DNA of 64,000 bases from Pseudomonadota bacterium (GTDB lineage Bacteria > Pseudomonadota > Alphaproteobacteria > Rhizobiales > Devosiaceae). The number at the start of each line of letters is the position of its first letter. The stretch's first letter is position 1. The position numbers and the translations under genes are program-made. The stretch spans positions 1 through 64,000 of the forward strand of contig JAEWGT010000001.1 in assembly GCA_023388175.1 (NCBI GenBank), written 5' to 3'. The notes beneath the pieces were generated by a model. The model was not told the origin of the DNA, did not search any database, and saw only the letters and a list, made by a program, of their open reading frames with translations. This document shows, in pieces, positions 1 to 10,684 of this stretch.

Positions 1-358
1 CGCTAGATGCACATATTGCGTTCTTGACGAGGACACACATCAATCGCGCAATTTCTTGCGCTTATTAATAAGTGTACCTCAGAAACGTGCACCCATCGAA
101 GTCTCTTTAACCTCAGCCGAAGTAAACTCCAGCATCAGTTCGCAAGAACATCGCCGTCCACGTTTCTCTTTCTTCAATTCTTCACAATGTCAAAGAGCTG
201 ACCCAACGCCGTCACCGGCTGAAACGTCAATGGAAGCAGTGCTTCCGAATTCCTTCAGAGAACATGACCTTGTTACCGGTTTCCCGGCAGATCATCTGCC
301 CTGTCAGAGAACACTGAACAGTGGGAGCGAAATTCGCTCGGCGTCGTCAGTGCGGCGG
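1..358 (-). promoter_or_regulatory. rRNA operon leader (16S gene off the left edge)
   Basis: Read on the minus strand this is an rrn leader. Positions 185-198 give GCTCTTTGACATTG, the boxA-type antitermination signal that precedes 16S in Hyphomicrobiales, followed by the purine-rich stretch and AAACGTGG block usual after it. A matching promoter lies just upstream (359-387). The mature 16S start is not inside the window, so the gene should begin within a short distance left of base 1. No protein gene is credible here. Confidence 0.8.
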
Positions 359-480
359 GTTATATTCAGAACCAATCGGCTCGTCAACACCCTATTTTCG
401 TTTTTCTTTTTGATCAGAATTTCTTCGTTTCAAACCGAAAATTCGAAAACCCGAAATCGCAAATTACTTTTTGATTTCAG
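359..480 (-). promoter_or_regulatory. rrn promoter with AT-rich UP-like element
   Basis: On the minus strand the -35 is TTGACG (382-387), the spacer is exactly 17 bp, and the -10 is TATAAC (359-364). Immediately upstream (388-480) the DNA is unusually A+T rich for this genome, with A-tracts phased like an UP element. The placement just before the boxA leader makes this the main rRNA promoter. Confidence 0.8.
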
Positions 481-535
481 AGGCTTGCTGCTTCGCTTGC
501 CGCCGTTTGGCGCCGCGCTGTTCAGCGATGAGCGG

Positions 536-564
536 GTTATAGGGGCAGCCATTTCGGCTGTCAC
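536..564 (-). promoter_or_regulatory. second, distal rrn promoter candidate
   Basis: On the minus strand GTGACA (559-564) and TATAAC (536-541) are separated by 17 bp. It lies about 180 bp upstream of the main rrn promoter and shares its -10 sequence, which suggests tandem rRNA promoters. The weaker -35 makes this less certain. Confidence 0.5.
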
Positions 565-1055
565 CCCCCTAGATGACGAAAACGACATTTTTCTCGTCCT
601 CGTCATTTCAGCATGTGGAAAACTCGACCAGATCGCCCGGGATTTAGCGGCTTTCCGCCAACTGGTCAGAGATAGGTGCTTCAGCCCCTTTATCAAGAGC
701 TGCTCCAAGCCCTCTATATACTGGCTATGACGGATACCCTGGAGCCAGGGCAGCGCGCCGCCTTGCGCTCGCATCAGCCGACGCCGTCGGGAACCCTGAA
801 AACCTTAGAGAGTAGGCCGCATCCCAAATGCTCCGCCACGCTGCAAGCATGGCCAGGATTCGTGGACTTCTGGACGTCGAAAGCCCGCCAGGCAAGGTGA
901 TCGGCACTTTCCCAGTTTCGCCGCATTTGTCTTTGATACGCAGCACCATTGCTATGGGCGCGGCCTCTCCTTAGGTTACGCGCGACGCATCGGCGTCCAA
1001 ACCGGCGGAAAGCCGGCTTTTGGGGGTGACCTGGACAATACTGAAGGATGGGGCG
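565..1055. other. intergenic region without a recognisable gene
   Basis: This stretch separates the rrn promoter region from the M23 peptidase gene. Open frames here have no family resemblance and no ribosome binding site. A small GC hairpin (CCGGC at 1002-1006, GCCGG at 1012-1016) followed by four Ts could be a weak plus-strand terminator. I see no tRNA or known RNA motif. Confidence 0.5.
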
Positions 1056-3017
1056 TTGAACGCAACCCAGAGACGACGTCACATCGCTCTTCTGAGAGCG
1101 ACCGGATTTGAGGACAGCCCGGCGCTGACCGTCCAATCCACCGACGGCGAAATTCCGCAGGGTCGTGAGCTGAGCTTCGCCTGGCTGAGCGGCACCGTTA
1201 TGACAGGGCTGACCAGCGTATTGCTGATGGGCGCCGCTCTTTATGTCTCTTTTCAGGGGCAGGACACGTTTTCGACCGCCTATGCGGCGCTCAAGCTGAC
1301 GGCGCCCCGTATCGACCAGCCTTTTTCCACTGATCTGACATCAAAGTCCTCGCGCCTGCGTCCGGTCGCGGCAACACGCTCGGATCTGGAGATTATCGAA
1401 GCCGCCATTCGCCAGAATGTCGATGGCCGCGAGATTATCCGCAACCAGCCCTTTGTTCGCATTTCGGCCACCCTGGCGACGACGGCCACGACCCTGTCTG
1501 CGGATGTGCCCGCCTATGACCCGGTTGCGATTCTCAACAAGACCCAACCGCTCAAGCCGGCGATGCTCGATGTTGCCACCGATGTTTACGGCACCGATGT
1601 CGATGGCGAGGTGGCTGTACGTCAGGCTGCATTGCCAGAAAATTTCACGCCGGCCAGGATCATATCCGACCAGGGCGCCGCTGATTTCGTCCGCGGGGTA
1701 ACCGAAGCGGTCTATTTCAGCGAGGGACCCGGCCCCGCTCTGGCATATGCCTCGCTGGCCCCCGGCGTCGGCGACCTGAGTACCGGCTCTGAAGGCACTC
1801 TCATGGGCGTGGCCGAAAATGTCACCGTTGTGCCCAAGACGACCGCTGCGGCACAGGAAGGCCCGGGGCGCTCCGAACGATTCCTGACCGTGCGCGAGAT
1901 CGGTCCGCTGGCCGACACATTGATCCGCAACGGCTTTACGCGGGGTCAGGTGGCCATGGTGGAGGCCAGCCTCGCCAATCTCATTCCAGCAGGCGGTCTA
2001 CCCGAGGGCATAAGGCTGCGTATTCTCTATGGTCCGCTCACGACGGCAGCGGATAGTCTCGTGCCCTATCGTATGTCGATCTACCGTCCCGAAGATGCGC
2101 CGGGCGATCGGCACATCGCCACCGTGGCCTTGTCAGACAACGGCCAGTATGTCGTCGGCCTGCAGCCCGACTGGGTCGACTTTCCCGAGGAAGATGTGGA
2201 GCAGATCAATGTCGGCAATCTGCCGTCCATTTATCGTTCCATCTGGGAAACAGGCCGCAAGCACGATCTTGATGACGAGACCATCGAGCGCATAATCGGC
2301 ATGTTCGCTTATGATCTGGATATGACCAAGCGCATCGCCGCCGGGGACACGATTGAAATTCTCGAAACCGGCGCAACCCCGGAAGCAGCCTCCGAACTGC
2401 TCTATGTCGGCCTGACACTTGGCGGCTCCAAGAAGCAATTCTACCGCTTCACCATGCCTGACGGTTCGGTCGATTTCTTCGATCCCGATGGCGAGACCGG
2501 CAAGCGGTTTCTCAACCGCCGCCCACTTGAAGGCGGCGGCACCCTGCGGTCCCGCTTCGGCTATCGCATCCATCCCATTTTCAAGACCCGCCGCCTGCAT
2601 ACCGGTGTCGACCTCGCTGCGCCTGCCGGAACACCGATCTATGCGGGCGGCGACGGGGTCATCACGTATTACAAATGGCAATCGGGTTACGGCAACAAGG
2701 TCGAGATCCAGCACGTCAACGGCTACGAAACCGCCTATGGCCACATGTCGCGCTATGCCGATGGGCTTGGTGTTGGCAGCCAGGTTCGCCAGGGACAGGT
2801 GATCGGTTATGTCGGCTCAACCGGGCAGTCCACCGGCAACCATCTGCACTATGAAATCCTGATCAATGGCAATCTGGTCGATCCGCTCAGCGTCAAACTG
2901 CCCAAGGACAATGTGCTGGCGCCGCAATATCGCGCCGAGTTCGACCGCACCATCGCCCAGATCAACGAGTTGATGGCCCGCGACCCCGCCCCGGTCAGCG
3001 TTGCTCAGGCGGACTGA
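1056..3017 (+). CDS. M23 family (lysostaphin-type) metallopeptidase
   Basis: This is a cell-wall endopeptidase or murein hydrolase regulator acting in the periplasm. A membrane anchor of about 20 residues sits near residues 46-66. A long N-terminal region leads to an M23 domain in the last 160 residues, with the zinc motif HTGVD near residue 515 and HLHYE later. The domain order resembles the DipM/NlpD-like and MepM-type enzymes that trim peptidoglycan at division. The start is uncertain. I favour TTG at 1056 because AAGGATGGGG lies seven bases before it, whereas in-frame TTG 1020 and GTG 1026 lack a ribosome site. It converges on the VOC gene with a 9-bp gap. Confidence 0.85.
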   Translation: MNATQRRRHIALLRATGFEDSPALTVQSTDGEIPQGRELSFAWLSGTVMTGLTSVLLMGAALYVSFQGQDTFSTAYAALKLTAPRIDQPFSTDLTSKSSRLRPVAATRSDLEIIEAAIRQNVDGREIIRNQPFVRISATLATTATTLSADVPAYDPVAILNKTQPLKPAMLDVATDVYGTDVDGEVAVRQAALPENFTPARIISDQGAADFVRGVTEAVYFSEGPGPALAYASLAPGVGDLSTGSEGTLMGVAENVTVVPKTTAAAQEGPGRSERFLTVREIGPLADTLIRNGFTRGQVAMVEASLANLIPAGGLPEGIRLRILYGPLTTAADSLVPYRMSIYRPEDAPGDRHIATVALSDNGQYVVGLQPDWVDFPEEDVEQINVGNLPSIYRSIWETGRKHDLDDETIERIIGMFAYDLDMTKRIAAGDTIEILETGATPEAASELLYVGLTLGGSKKQFYRFTMPDGSVDFFDPDGETGKRFLNRRPLEGGGTLRSRFGYRIHPIFKTRRLHTGVDLAAPAGTPIYAGGDGVITYYKWQSGYGNKVEIQHVNGYETAYGHMSRYADGLGVGSQVRQGQVIGYVGSTGQSTGNHLHYEILINGNLVDPLSVKLPKDNVLAPQYRAEFDRTIAQINELMARDPAPVSVAQAD

Positions 3018-3026
3018 TCCAGCAGC

Positions 3027-3368
3027 CTATTCAGCCCGGGTCACATACACCGCCAGCTCGTTGCCGCCGGGCTCGCGGAAATGAAACCGGCGCCCACCCG
3101 GAAAATCGAACTGCTCCTGCGTGATGAGTCCACCCGCCGCTTTCACCCGAGCTTCTGCAGCATCCAGATCTTCGGTCTGCACAATTGCCATGGTCGCCGC
3201 TACGCGTCCTTGGCTCTGGTCGATGCCACCATCGATTCCGGCGCCCTCGATCGCATCATAGTCCGGGCCGTAAGAGACAAGTTCCCATCCGAACGCATCG
3301 CGGAAGAAGGCACTGGTCCGCTCGCGGTCCGTCGAGGGAAATTCGATATAGTCGAGACGATCTGCCAT
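3027..3368 (-). CDS. VOC (glyoxalase/bleomycin-resistance) superfamily protein
   Basis: This is a 113-residue single-domain protein with the paired beta-alpha-beta-beta-beta layout of the vicinal oxygen chelate superfamily. It opens with DYIEFPSTD and closes with FREPGGNELAVY, the usual VOC ending with its metal-ligand glutamate. Such short proteins act as dimers in lyases, dioxygenases or drug-binding proteins, and the substrate cannot be told from sequence. It lies downstream of clpB on the same strand but is separated from it by a terminator (3468-3488), so co-regulation with heat shock is unlikely. Confidence 0.8.
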   Translation of the reverse strand: MADRLDYIEFPSTDRERTSAFFRDAFGWELVSYGPDYDAIEGAGIDGGIDQSQGRVAATMAIVQTEDLDAAEARVKAAGGLITQEQFDFPGGRRFHFREPGGNELAVYVTRAE

Positions 3369-3467
3369 GTGCGCGGTCCTTCACCAGTGGACGCCACGCG
3401 CCCCAAATTTGTTCTTTATATGTTCTATAAAGCGCAACAGGAAAAGGCAATGGCTGGGCAAAGCAAA

Positions 3468-3488
3468 GGGCCAGTCAGTGACCGGCCC
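3468..3488 (-). terminator. intrinsic terminator of clpB
   Basis: On the minus strand GGGCCGGT and ACTGGCCC form an 8-bp stem with one G-U pair and a 5-base loop, followed by TTTGCTTT. It begins 15 bases past the clpB stop codon. Confidence 0.6.
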
Positions 3489-3502
3489 CTTCCTTCGCAC
3501 AT

Positions 3503-6118
<2,616 letters not shown>

Positions 6119-6375
6119 GCAACGCTCCTTGTCTCGCCCGTCCCCAGGCCCCGAAGGCACCACAAGGACGGCGGAGGTGTCGATTTTGGATGCCCGCTAT
6201 CGGCGCATCTCTCGCAACAGCATGTAGGCATTGTTGGCCGGAACAAAAGAGGCCCGGCCACAAAACTGTCGCCCTTTGCCAGCCGGCACAACCGCGTGGC
6301 ATTCCACGCCAACCAGCCAGCAGAATTTGGCGATTAACGGCCACGAAAGGTCGAACCGCTAGCCTCCGCTCACCC

Positions 6376-7422
6376 ATGGCACAGACAAGCGCAACATCCC
6401 CGCCAGCAATATCGATGGAGCGGCCCAAGCCTCTGGCATTGCCTTTGGCCGTCCTGACTTATGCCGCGCTTGCACTGGCAGCCGATGCGCAGACCTTTGC
6501 CGGCATGATCGCCTATTATGTGGGACAGGCGAAAATCATCCCGATCCTGCTTGCCGTCTGCCTTCCTCTAGCCGCAATGGCGCTAAGGCCCCGCGCGCCG
6601 ATAGCCATGCTGGCAGGCTTGCTGCGCCACGGCGGCCTGCGCCTCCTGTTGGTGACCGGACTGTTCTGTCTCGGCATGGCAGCCTTCACCACCTTCAAGC
6701 TGTCCATCCCCAGATTTGTACCCTTTTACGCCGACGCCTTCTTCGCCGACCTGGACGCATGGCTGCATTTGGGCAATCCCGGCGAATTTCTGCACGCCAT
6801 CATCCCCGGCTGGGCACAATATCCGCTCGGCTTCCTCTATGGCCCCGTGTGGTTCATGCTCTGGTTCGGGCTTCTGGCCTTCGTGGCTCTTCATCCGGAC
6901 CCCGCATTTCGCAGGCGCTACTTCTGGACGATGGCGCTCACGATCTGCCTTTTGGGCACCGTTGCTGCCACGGCCATGTCCTCGGTCGGACCGATCTTCT
7001 ATGCCGACTTCGTCGAGCCCGAGCGCTTCGCCCCCTTGATGGCGGCCATCCAGGCCAGCGCCATAGGCGACTACATGAATCTGGCATCCGGTTATTTGCT
7101 GGAGAGCTACCAGAGCGGCAATGGCGCCGCCGGGACCGGCATTTCGGCGATGCCGAGCATGCATCTGGCCATTGTCACGCTCAATGCCTGCATGCTGGCC
7201 AGCCTCAACCGCATCGCCGGCCTCCTTGCCTGGACCTATGTGGCGCTTATCCAGACCGGCTCGGTTTACCTTGGCTGGCACTATGCCGTGGACGGCTATT
7301 TTTCCATCGCCGCGGTAAGCCTGATCTGGTGGCTCTGCCGGCAGAAACAGCAAAGCCGGACCATGGGCCCGGCTTTGTCCAGTTCAATCTTGGCCGAACC
7401 TATTCGGCAGCATTCCCCGTAA
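6376..7422 (+). CDS. PAP2 superfamily membrane phosphatase/transferase
   Basis: This polytopic membrane protein of about 348 residues has the C-terminal PAP2 signature: a PSMH segment and then GWHYAVDGY near the end. These supply the two catalytic histidines and the aspartate of the lipid-phosphate phosphatase/phosphotransferase family. The overall form resembles the inositol-phosphotransferase (Aur1/Ipt1) branch. The natural substrate is unknown and is probably a polyprenyl or phospholipid phosphate. The start is uncertain: ATG 6376 or 6415. A longer frame from 6190 has a GGAGG-like site but encodes residues that look non-coding. Its 3' end overlaps the convergent DUF4167 gene by 23 bp. Confidence 0.75.
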   Translation: MAQTSATSPPAISMERPKPLALPLAVLTYAALALAADAQTFAGMIAYYVGQAKIIPILLAVCLPLAAMALRPRAPIAMLAGLLRHGGLRLLLVTGLFCLGMAAFTTFKLSIPRFVPFYADAFFADLDAWLHLGNPGEFLHAIIPGWAQYPLGFLYGPVWFMLWFGLLAFVALHPDPAFRRRYFWTMALTICLLGTVAATAMSSVGPIFYADFVEPERFAPLMAAIQASAIGDYMNLASGYLLESYQSGNGAAGTGISAMPSMHLAIVTLNACMLASLNRIAGLLAWTYVALIQTGSVYLGWHYAVDGYFSIAAVSLIWWLCRQKQQSRTMGPALSSSILAEPIRQHSP

Positions 7423-8008
7423 GGAAAGCCGGCAGTTCCGACACCTCTGGCTGAGGCGCACCGGCGGGATCCGCGGTGCCTTCACCACCGGCCGGACGGC
7501 GTCGGCGCGGGCGGCGTTCGCGCGGCTTGCGCGCGGGCTGCTCGCCTTCACCAGCCTCGACAGGCGTTGCGGCGCCGTCTTCACCCGGCTGCGTCTGTGC
7601 TGCCGGAGCCTCTGCGGCTTCGCCTTCGCCATCATTGGCCGGAGCCTGCTGATGCACCTGCTGCACCGGCTGCGGCGAAGCGAAGCGCGAATTCACATCC
7701 GAGACATCGTCATCGAAATCACTGTCGTCATTACCCTGCCCGTCGCGCGGACCATTCATGGCCTGCTGGGCGGAGGAGACGATGCGGAAATAGTGCTCTG
7801 CATGCTGCAGGTAATTCTCGGCCATCACCGAATCGCCCGAAGATTGGGCGTCGCGGGCCAGTTGCAGATATTTTTCGGCGACATGGGCGGCGTTGCCGCG
7901 CACCTTCACGTCCGGGCCGGTGCTTTCATAATTGCGCGACAGCGGATTGACATGTTTGCGTCCGCCATTCCGGCCACGCTGCCGGTTCTTGTTCTGGTTA
8001 GGTCTCAT
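7400..8008 (-). CDS. DUF4167 domain-containing protein
   Basis: This 202-residue protein has an N-terminal DUF4167 domain (about 1-80), rich in asparagine and basic residues at its start, with the helical segment VRGNAAHVAEKYLQLARDA. The rest is low-complexity, rich in glutamate, alanine and proline, with an arginine cluster PRERRPRRRRP near residue 165. The family is almost confined to Alphaproteobacteria and usually follows prmC. The basic ends suggest RNA or nucleoid contact, but no function is established. It may lie in the same transcription unit as prfA-prmC, although a 345-bp gap intervenes. Confidence 0.85.
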   Translation of the reverse strand: MRPNQNKNRQRGRNGGRKHVNPLSRNYESTGPDVKVRGNAAHVAEKYLQLARDAQSSGDSVMAENYLQHAEHYFRIVSSAQQAMNGPRDGQGNDDSDFDDDVSDVNSRFASPQPVQQVHQQAPANDGEGEAAEAPAAQTQPGEDGAATPVEAGEGEQPARKPRERRPRRRRPAGGEGTADPAGAPQPEVSELPAFLTGNAAE

Positions 8009-8353
8009 AGGTCGCTTTGTCTAACTCTGGAAGTTAAGCGTCACATAAATGGTGCGCGTCGGGGAACAGACCCGATCTTGCCCCTCCCCGGCGGTGGATA
8101 ATGCGCACCATGCGGGGACTGAACTGGCTTCATGAAGACCGATTGCCATCGGCAGCGATCCTTCGGAAAATCCGGCCCGCCTCCAGCTCGCTCCGGCCCG
8201 TTGGGGCCGGCCTGCCCCAAGGCAGTATGCGTATTTCGGATCGGGTGTGATCGCCGCGGCGCTCATGAAGCGCCATTGACAGCAAAATCAAAATATCCGC
8301 TTCGCCCGGCTTTGACCAGCAGAAATTGCAGTCCAAGGTTACCGGATATTGTT
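8009..8353. other. intergenic gap between prmC and the DUF4167 gene
   Basis: No open frame here has a recognisable product. GC-rich inverted segments such as CGGCCCGTTGGGGCCG near 8200 could fold. No T-run terminator or convincing promoter is visible. The length leaves room for an independent promoter or a small RNA ahead of the DUF4167 gene. Confidence 0.4.
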
Positions 8354-9217
8354 CTAACGCCCTATCTGGTGCGCAGAAATCACACGATCAATGCCATTGA
8401 GGTCCTTGTGAACGCCAATATCGGCAAATCCATGTTCGGCGAACAGCGCCGCGACCGCCTCGCCCTGATCATAGCCGATCTCCACCAGAACCTGCCCGCC
8501 AGGCTTGAGGTGAGCCCCCGATTGGGCAACGATGATCCGATAGGGCCCCAACCCGTCCGGCCCGCCATCGAGCGCCAGCATGGGATCGAAGGCTTTTACT
8601 TCAGGGCTGAGCGTGTCGATCACCGCGCTGGCGATATAGGGGGGATTGGACACAATGAGATCGAACCGATCCGCCGTCTGCCCCAGCGCACCGAACCAGT
8701 CGCCCTGCGCAAAGTCCAGCCGCTGGGTCACTTCATGCCGCTCGGCATTCTGCCGCGCCATATTGAGCGCCTGTGGATTGAGGTCGCTTGCCAGGGCTCT
8801 GGCATCGGGACGATTTGCCAGAATGGCAATCGGGATGCACCCCGTTCCGGTCCCAAGATCGAGCAGCTTCCCGCCCTGCGGCAAGGCCTTGATGGCCAGG
8901 TCGACCAGCAATTCCGTATCCGGTCGGGGCTCGAGCGTCGCCGCATTGAGGGCAAAAGCCAGACCGTAAAATTCCTTGTCGCCGATGATCCGCGCCACCG
9001 ATTCCCCGCTCATGCGGCGCTGAATCAAAAGAGCGACATTGGCGGCAGCAACGTCATCGACCATTTCGCCTTCGCGCGTTGCCATGGCCAGGGCATCAAG
9101 CCCCAGCGCGTGTCCCGCAAGCAGCCTTGCATCAAGTGCCGCCGTCTCAAATCCCAACCGCCTCAGCACATCGCGCCAGCCGCGCCAGAGTGCGCCGATG
9201 GTGAGGTGTCCGCTCAG
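8354..9217 (-). CDS. prmC: peptide chain release factor N5-glutamine methyltransferase PrmC
   Basis: PrmC methylates the glutamine of the GGQ motif in release factors, and its substrate gene prfA is directly upstream. It has the class I SAM-binding motif LDLGTGTGCIPIA and the catalytic NPPY, about 175 residues from the GTG at 9169. The annotated start is a problem. GTG 9169 begins inside the conserved N-terminal helix, and the frame upstream encodes matching residues (LTIGALWRGWRDV). No ATG, GTG or TTG lies further up before the prfA frame. I propose CTG at 9217-9215, overlapping the prfA stop codon, with GGAG (9226-9229) eight bases before it. This is translational coupling with an unusual start. 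Confidence 0.9.
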   Translation of the reverse strand: MSGHLTIGALWRGWRDVLRRLGFETAALDARLLAGHALGLDALAMATREGEMVDDVAAANVALLIQRRMSGESVARIIGDKEFYGLAFALNAATLEPRPDTELLVDLAIKALPQGGKLLDLGTGTGCIPIAILANRPDARALASDLNPQALNMARQNAERHEVTQRLDFAQGDWFGALGQTADRFDLIVSNPPYIASAVIDTLSPEVKAFDPMLALDGGPDGLGPYRIIVAQSGAHLKPGGQVLVEIGYDQGEAVAALFAEHGFADIGVHKDLNGIDRVISAHQIGR

Positions 9218-10290
9218 TTGGACTGCTCCATGGCGGCAAGCTGCGCTGCCTGATTTTCGGTGATCAGCGCCTCGATCAATTCGTCCAGCGCTTCCCCGGT
9301 TATGACCTTGTCGAGCTTGTAGAGCGTGAGATTGATCCGGTGGTCGGTTACCCGACCCTGCGGAAAATTATAGGTGCGGATGCGCTCGGACCGGTCGCCA
9401 GAGCCCACCTGCCCCTTGCGCTCGGCCGAACGGGCGCTGTCGCGCTCCTCGCGCTGCATTTCATAGAGCCGCGAGCGCAGCACGATCATGGCCTGCGCCC
9501 GGTTCTGATGCTGGCTCTTCATCGCCGAGGTCACGACGAGCCCGGTCGGCAAATGGGTGATGCGCACGGCCGAGTCGGTGGTGTTGACGTGCTGGCCGCC
9601 GGCACCCGAGGCGCGCATCGTGTCGATGCGGATATCCTCGTTGCGGATTTCGATGTCGATGTCCTCGACCTCGGGCAGCACGGCGACTGTCGCCGCCGAG
9701 GTGTGAATACGGCCCGACCCTTCGGTGGCCGGCACGCGCTGCACACGATGCACGCCCGATTCATACTTCATCCGCGCATAGACGCCCTTGCCGGAAACAT
9801 TGGCGATGATTTCCTTGAAGCCCCCCATTTCGCCGGGGCTTTCTTCCATGACCGTGACCTTCCAGCCGCGGCCGGCGGCATAGCGCTCATACATGCGGAA
9901 CAGGTCGCCGGCGAAGAGCGCGGCCTCATCGCCGCCCGTGCCGCCACGAATTTCGAGAATGATCGACTTTTCGTCGGCCTCGTCCTTGGGCAGCAGCATG
10001 ATGCGGATGGACTGCGCGAGCCGCTCGATGGTCTCGTCCAGTTCCTCGATCTCGGCCTCGGCCATTTCGGCCATTTCCTTGTCGCCGCTCTTGAGCAGCG
10101 CTTCGGCTTCGGCCCGATCCTTCAGGGCTTTCTTGTACGCGCCAATCTCGCCAACGATTTCGGAAAGATCGGAATGTTCCTTGGAGAGCTTGGCGAACTC
10201 GTCAGGATTGGCCCCGCCGGACAAGGCGGCTTCAATATATTGGAAACGCATTTCAAGAGCGTCGAGCTTGTCCTGGGGCAGGCTGGGCAT
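9214..10290 (-). CDS. prfA: peptide chain release factor 1 (PrfA)
   Basis: RF1 ends translation at UAA and UAG codons by entering the ribosomal A site. The 358-residue protein has the PCRF domain and then the RF-1 domain with SGAGGQHVNTTDSAV near residue 229, containing the catalytic GGQ. ATG at 10290 gives the usual N-terminus (MPSLPQDKLDALEMRF). A TTG six codons upstream is less likely. It is followed at once by prmC, which methylates its GGQ, and the two genes appear translationally coupled. Confidence 0.96.
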   Translation of the reverse strand: MPSLPQDKLDALEMRFQYIEAALSGGANPDEFAKLSKEHSDLSEIVGEIGAYKKALKDRAEAEALLKSGDKEMAEMAEAEIEELDETIERLAQSIRIMLLPKDEADEKSIILEIRGGTGGDEAALFAGDLFRMYERYAAGRGWKVTVMEESPGEMGGFKEIIANVSGKGVYARMKYESGVHRVQRVPATEGSGRIHTSAATVAVLPEVEDIDIEIRNEDIRIDTMRASGAGGQHVNTTDSAVRITHLPTGLVVTSAMKSQHQNRAQAMIVLRSRLYEMQREERDSARSAERKGQVGSGDRSERIRTYNFPQGRVTDHRINLTLYKLDKVITGEALDELIEALITENQAAQLAAMEQSN

Positions 10291-10684
10291 GATCGGGTCT
10301 TTCGGCAAGTGTTGGGGTCGCTGTAAAGAGCGGACACTGCAAGTTCAAGTGCCCACGCGTGTTACCGGGCCAACAGAAGGCGTGACGAAATGCCGGACAG
10401 CGAGGCTCCCGGTTGCAAAGATGGACGTATCCCGAGGCGCGTGCGTCTCAGTAAGGGAGAGGGAATAGAGACGTCGCCGCCTCGGGATGCCGTTCTTTTC
10501 GGACAGATCGAATTCGCGCCCTGAGAACGCTCGTCACAGGTACGGCCGATCCTGAACGCGGCCCCAGAGCGACCTGGCGCCGACGGTTCCTCCCGCAACT
10601 GTTCGCTGCAGTCCGCCCATCGCGGGAGAGATGGCCCCACTATAGGGAGAGATCGAGGGGCGGGGATAAAGCGAACAAGCCGGC
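10291..10684 (-). ncRNA. structured intergenic region between ptsP and prfA (candidate RNA or leader)
   Basis: This 394-bp gap has no coding frame but several nested inverted repeats. The longest pairs ATCCCGAGGCG (10429-10439) with CGCCTCGGGAT (10478-10488), with an inner GTCTC/GAGAC stem and an 18-base purine/pyrimidine-biased loop. A second pairs CTCCCGC (10590-10596) with GCGGGAG (10622-10628), enclosing ACTG/CAGT. A third pairs CCAG with CTGG near 10564-10580. On the minus strand TATAGT (10639-10644) could be a -10, but its -35 is poor. It may be a long prfA leader, a ptsP 3' structure or a small RNA. I do not recognise an Rfam family. Confidence 0.35.

Noticed and set aside
56..730. Open frame of 224 residues at the left edge
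   Set aside because: It lies antisense over the rRNA leader and promoters, has no family resemblance and no ribosome binding site.
6119..6375. Sigma-32 heat-shock promoter for clpB
   Set aside because: No CTTGAA-like -35 with a matching -10 was found on the minus strand upstream of the start.
10530..10684. 6S RNA or SRP RNA in the ptsP-prfA gap
   Set aside because: The bubble and stem order of 6S RNA and the conserved tetraloop region of SRP RNA could not be matched; only a generic structured-RNA call is justified.
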